Part shown: one piece after another, positions 56,623 to 59,956 of the stretch | How positions within the stretch are numbered: position 1 is the first letter of the stretch | Layout: every line of letters starts with the position of its first letter | Source: an uncultured Flavobacteriales bacterium | GTDB lineage: Bacteria > Bacteroidota > Bacteroidia > Flavobacteriales_D > Sanyastnellaceae | Length of the DNA: 59,956 nucleotides | Assembly (NCBI GenBank): GCA_937881575.1 | Contig: CALGEI010000178.1 | Coordinates: 1-59,956 of the forward strand | Reading direction: 5' to 3' | Notes under the pieces: model-generated | Seen by the model: the letters and a program-made list of their open reading frames with translations, nothing else | Databases searched by the model: none | Told to the model about the DNA's origin: nothing | Position numbers and translations under genes: made by a program

Positions 56623-58155
56623 TCAGTATCCATTGTTTTGTGTAATCAAACCTCCCGAAAGCGTAATCTCTGCTTCAGGGATGGGGTAAACTTCATGGGT
56701 TCCAGAAGTGAAACCATCTTCGGCCAATATAGTTGCAGCCCGGCCCTGACGAACGATGTCAAAAAAGCGATGCCCCTCAAGCCCAAGCTCAACGCGGCGC
56801 TCGTGGTAGATGGCTTCGAGCAAAGCTTCACCCGTGGCGCTGTTCACCGCCGTATTGGGCAGCAGGCCGGGGAATTGCAGTTCAGCTCCTCCTCGCGCTC
56901 GATCACGGATCATGCGCACGGCTGCTTTGGCCTCCACTTCATTTCCCAAGTAATAAGCCGCTTCCGCTTTGAATAGAATCACATCGGCGTATCGAATCAT
57001 GCGGTCATTGGAATAACCGTTGGGATTGGGATCGCCAAATGGAGCCTCATCCCCTGCATTGATGAAGTACTTCTTCGAGTAATGCGCATGCGGCATGCCG
57101 GTGGCATCCGGTGTGAAGACACCGCGATCGCCCATCACGTCGCCCTCTTGGAATACGGTGGCAGTCAATCGTGGATCATTCGCTTCAAATTCATCTACGA
57201 AATTTTGCTCAGGAATGTTGAATCCATATCCTCCAAACTGACCACGAGCTCGTGTAAACACATTCGTGAATGTTCCTTCCAACTGGTTGCCCCAGTTTCC
57301 TCCAGAGGCATTCATGTATTGAATTTCCCAAATCGAACCCGGACCATTTTCACCGTTCTCCGTGAAGATGTTGCTGTAGTTCGGATCTAAAAAGTACTCC
57401 CCCGAATTCACGACTTCGTTCGCCATGTCATAGCAAGCTTGCCACTCACCCTGGTATGCGTGAGCCTTTGCAAGCAGAGACGTCGCAGCGCCCCATGTTG
57501 CACGGCCAATTTCAGAAACGGACATGCCACTGCGCTTCGGCAAGCCATCGCGTGCAGTTGTCAAGTCCGATTCAATTTGCGCCCAAATCGCTGACGCAGG
57601 AGAACGCTCCTGTTGGTATTCGCTTGGAGCCAAATTATCTAGCACCAAAGGTACATCACCAAACATCGTCACGAGATTGAAATACCACAATGCTCGGATG
57701 AAGGCCGCTTCACCCAAGTATCTCGCTTTGTCTGTAGGGTCCATGTCGATATCCGGAATCCGGTTTGTCGATAGATTGCAATACGCAATGCCACGGTAAG
57801 CTGCTTGCCACTCCGCAAGAATCAATTTTGAAGTCGAATTCCCTTGGAAATTTTCGAACAACAGCAATTCTGGCTCATCGCCATCGCCGGATCCTCCTTT
57901 GAAGGAATCATCCGAAACAATGTCTCCAAAATACCAACGGAAGTGCGGTGCCAACTGACCAAAGCCTTGGAGGTTCGTTACCTCCTGCTGCAAAGGATTG
58001 TAGCAGGCAATGATGCTAGACTCTGCGTCCGCTGCGTTCAAAAAGAAGTTGGCTTCTGAAGCGCCCACGAGAGGCTTGATCTCCAAGAAGTCTTGCTTGC
58101 AGGCCATCAAAGAGACCGCCAAAATGCATGCTGAAAATAGTGTTTTCTGATTCAT
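56623..58155 (-). CDS. susD: SusD/RagB-family glycan-binding lipoprotein
   Basis: 510 residues, lipoprotein signal ending SLMAC (Cys19). TPR-rich SusD fold: FLEIKPLVGASEANFF, GDIVSDDSFKGG, GEAAFIRALWYFNLVTMFGDVPLV, GAATSLLAKAHAYQG, RYADVILFKAEAAYY, and the C-terminal HERRVELGLEGHRFFDIVRQG. Lid of the SusC transporter on the cell surface. Begins 10 bases after susC. Confidence 0.95.
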   Translation of the reverse strand: MNQKTLFSACILAVSLMACKQDFLEIKPLVGASEANFFLNAADAESSIIACYNPLQQEVTNLQGFGQLAPHFRWYFGDIVSDDSFKGGSGDGDEPELLLFENFQGNSTSKLILAEWQAAYRGIAYCNLSTNRIPDIDMDPTDKARYLGEAAFIRALWYFNLVTMFGDVPLVLDNLAPSEYQQERSPASAIWAQIESDLTTARDGLPKRSGMSVSEIGRATWGAATSLLAKAHAYQGEWQACYDMANEVVNSGEYFLDPNYSNIFTENGENGPGSIWEIQYMNASGGNWGNQLEGTFTNVFTRARGQFGGYGFNIPEQNFVDEFEANDPRLTATVFQEGDVMGDRGVFTPDATGMPHAHYSKKYFINAGDEAPFGDPNPNGYSNDRMIRYADVILFKAEAAYYLGNEVEAKAAVRMIRDRARGGAELQFPGLLPNTAVNSATGEALLEAIYHERRVELGLEGHRFFDIVRQGRAATILAEDGFTSGTHEVYPIPEAEITLSGGLITQNNGY

Positions 58156-58165
58156 GATTCTGCGA

Positions 58166-59956
58166 TTAGAATGTGATGTTTATACCCGCCATGAAGGAAC
58201 GAGCTGAAGGATAAAATCCACGATCAATGCCGATTTCCAATGTTCCTCGTGATCCAATTTCAGGATCCAATCCGCTGTAGTCCGTGAAGGTGAATAGGTT
58301 GCTGGCTGCAACATAAATACGGAATTTGGCGATTTTCATCTGCTCCAAGACAGAAGCTGGAAGCGTGTACCCCAACTGCAAGTTCTTGATGCGCATGTAG
58401 GATCCATCCTCGATGAAGCGATCCGAAACTCGGTTGTTTTGGTTGGGGTCAGAATGGGAGATGCGAGGATAGAGATCGCTCGTGCCCTCTCCTGTCCAAC
58501 GCTCCAAGGCAGACACAGGCAAGTTGGTCGTGTTCAAGTCATAACGGAACACCCCGTTGTACAAATCGTTGCCATGGGAGCCTTGCAAGAACAAGCTCAA
58601 GTCAAACCCGTTGTACTTCGCTTCCATGTTGAGTCCGTAGGTGAAATCCGGGTGTGGATTACCAATCTGGACCTTGTCTTGACCGTCGACGACGCCGTCA
58701 TTGTTTTGATCTACAAATATGACATCTCCTGCCTGCGCATCGGGCAATGCCGTGTATGCACTGGCCTCTGCGTCGGTCTGGAAAATACCGTCGGTTTCGT
58801 AGCCATAGAAATAGGCAATCGGCATGCCGATCTCCGTGTAGGAAACAAAGTCGCCTGCGCCAAACACATTGCCTGTTGAAATCGGCTGACCGCCTTCTCC
58901 AAGATCCGTCACTTCATTCTTGATGAATGCGATGTTGCCTCCAATGCTGTAATTCCACTTCCCCACCTGATTGCGATGGTTCAATGCCAACTCAACTCCG
59001 CTGTTCCTCGCTGACGCCACGTTGGTGGCAGAAGGGCTGAAGCCCACGACACCCGGCAATGGCACCACGGCCAACATGTCATTTGTGCTCTTGACGAAGT
59101 AATCCAACACAATGTTGAGCTTGCCTTTGTACAAATCTGCATCCAAACCGAAGTTCGTTTGAACAACCGTTTCCCACTTCAAATCAGGATTCGAAGTGTT
59201 GACAGGACCGGCTCCGTTCACCTGCTGTTGGTCTGGGCCGAACGTGTAATTCAAGCCGTTGTATACCAACGAGGTGTAGTCAAAGTTTCCGATGCCGTCC
59301 GCATTTCCGTTTTGACCCCAGCTTCCCCGAAGCTTGAGGAAATCGATCCAATCTTTCTCCGCAACCCATGGCAATTCTGTCATGTTGTAAGCTGCTGAGA
59401 GCGACGGGAAAATACCGTAGCGGTTGTTGGCGCCAAATCGAGACGAGCCGTCCCGACGAACCGTGCCTGAGAACGACCAAGCATTGGCCAAGCTGTAATT
59501 GACCCGCATGAATTGCGCAACAAACGCTGATTCACTCACGCCGCCATTGGCTGAGGGAGCCTGCTCGGCTGCATTCAAACTGTTGTTGAGATAGGCATAC
59601 TCAAACTCGTTGGAGACCAAGCTGTCTCGAGAGCCGTAAAAATTGGTGTAATGGCTGCGCAAGGCTGAGTAGCCTGCGGTGACTTGAATGTCATCGCCGT
59701 TTTGGAATTCCTTGGTGTAATCTAAGGTGTTCTCCCACTGCCAAGTACTCCATTTGTTCTCTCCGCGCACCAAAGAATTGGTTTCGCGCCATTCGTAGGC
59801 GGGACGATTCGGGTCATTTGGCCCAATGCCCAGATCGTACGTAGGGCTGAAAATCGTTTGTGATCCCAAGCTCAAATCCACGGACATCGTTGAACGGAAT
59901 TTGAGGTTGGAAAGAATGTCATACTCACCGAAAGTGGATCCAACAAAACGGTTGGT
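58166..59956 (-). CDS. susC: SusC-type TonB-dependent receptor, C-terminal part (5' end outside window)
   Basis: The last 596 codons are visible; the frame stays open to the window end (TNRFVGSTFGEYDILS precedes the internal Met at 59887). Barrel strands of a SusC receptor: AYNMTELPWVAEKDWIDFLKL, GSWGQNGNADGIGNFDY, NPDLKWETVVQTNFGLD, NSGVELALNHRNQVGKWNYS, and the terminal FTFTDYSGLDPEIGS, PSARSFMAGINITF. Imports oligosaccharides, here most likely laminarin fragments given susD and GH16 downstream. N-terminal plug and any signal are not seen. Confidence 0.95.
   Translation of the reverse strand, partial: TNRFVGSTFGEYDILSNLKFRSTMSVDLSLGSQTIFSPTYDLGIGPNDPNRPAYEWRETNSLVRGENKWSTWQWENTLDYTKEFQNGDDIQVTAGYSALRSHYTNFYGSRDSLVSNEFEYAYLNNSLNAAEQAPSANGGVSESAFVAQFMRVNYSLANAWSFSGTVRRDGSSRFGANNRYGIFPSLSAAYNMTELPWVAEKDWIDFLKLRGSWGQNGNADGIGNFDYTSLVYNGLNYTFGPDQQQVNGAGPVNTSNPDLKWETVVQTNFGLDADLYKGKLNIVLDYFVKSTNDMLAVVPLPGVVGFSPSATNVASARNSGVELALNHRNQVGKWNYSIGGNIAFIKNEVTDLGEGGQPISTGNVFGAGDFVSYTEIGMPIAYFYGYETDGIFQTDAEASAYTALPDAQAGDVIFVDQNNDGVVDGQDKVQIGNPHPDFTYGLNMEAKYNGFDLSLFLQGSHGNDLYNGVFRYDLNTTNLPVSALERWTGEGTSDLYPRISHSDPNQNNRVSDRFIEDGSYMRIKNLQLGYTLPASVLEQMKIAKFRIYVAASNLFTFTDYSGLDPEIGSRGTLEIGIDRGFYPSARSFMAGINITF

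Noticed and set aside
1-59956. tRNA, rRNA, insertion sequence or prophage genes
   Set aside because: None recognised by eye in the intergenic gaps, all of which are shorter than about 300 bases; a covariance search was not possible.

Overview
The window reads as a chromosomal segment of a marine-type Bacteroidota, most likely a Flavobacteriales relative. Evidence: many secreted proteins end in type IX secretion (T9SS) sorting domains of type A or type B (gliding-motility-associated). Several carry GCTD..CNY..DDGSC repeats. There is a SusC/SusD pair with a GH16 glucanase, a TIGR03643/DUF2805 small protein and a Bacteroidetes-type AMP nucleosidase. Promoters resemble TTG-N19-TAnnTTTG, and no strong Shine-Dalgarno sequences stand out. 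No tRNA, rRNA, CRISPR array, insertion sequence or phage gene was recognised. Both ends cut through genes. No gene-free stretch exceeds about 300 bases.

Layout. 1-2249: 3' part of a giant cysteine-rich repeat protein (minus), with a near-perfect 156-bp tandem duplication at the window edge. 2.4-8.8 kb: housekeeping genes (RRM protein, AIM24 protein, prolyl oligopeptidase, RluA-type pseudouridine synthase, PlsC acyltransferase, methyltransferase). 8.8-11.7 kb: secreted subtilase whose first catalytic position is Glu rather than Asp. 11.8-20.4 kb: asnB, then a minus-strand set that looks like a nucleoside uptake and salvage operon (cdd, a beta-barrel protein, nupC, deoA, with a nitroreductase and a TerC protein downstream), then amn on the plus strand. 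20.4-32.1 kb: a small PqqD-like orphan, acs, and two paralogous IgGFc-domain giant surface proteins flanking a SulP transporter, then a DUF2805 gene whose conserved Trp codon is an amber stop. 32.1-40.9 kb: BNR-repeat protein, secreted esterase, PNGase F-like lipoprotein, monomeric isocitrate dehydrogenase, a decayed beta-barrel gene (frameshift and no normal start) and a cold-shock-domain protein.

40.9-47 kb: the most unusual region. Three minus-strand genes are built from shuffled lamin-tail-like domains, GCTD repeats, a dockerin-like EF-hand motif and, in one, an esterase. Next to them, divergently transcribed, is a stand-alone lipoprotein version of the same esterase. 47-50.3 kb: LRR lipoprotein, DcuC-type dicarboxylate transporter and isoaspartyl dipeptidase, tightly spaced, which suggests uptake and use of peptide-derived acidic compounds. 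50.3-60 kb (minus): SusC-SusD-PKD lipoprotein-GH16 laminarinase, a textbook beta-1,3-glucan (laminarin) utilisation locus, followed by two O/P-type porins around an M14 zinc carboxypeptidase.

Together the genes suggest a heterotroph that degrades polymers (proteins, glycoproteins, laminarin, esters) at the cell surface, imports the pieces through outer-membrane barrels, and salvages nucleosides. All functions are inferred from recognised motifs; no database search was possible.
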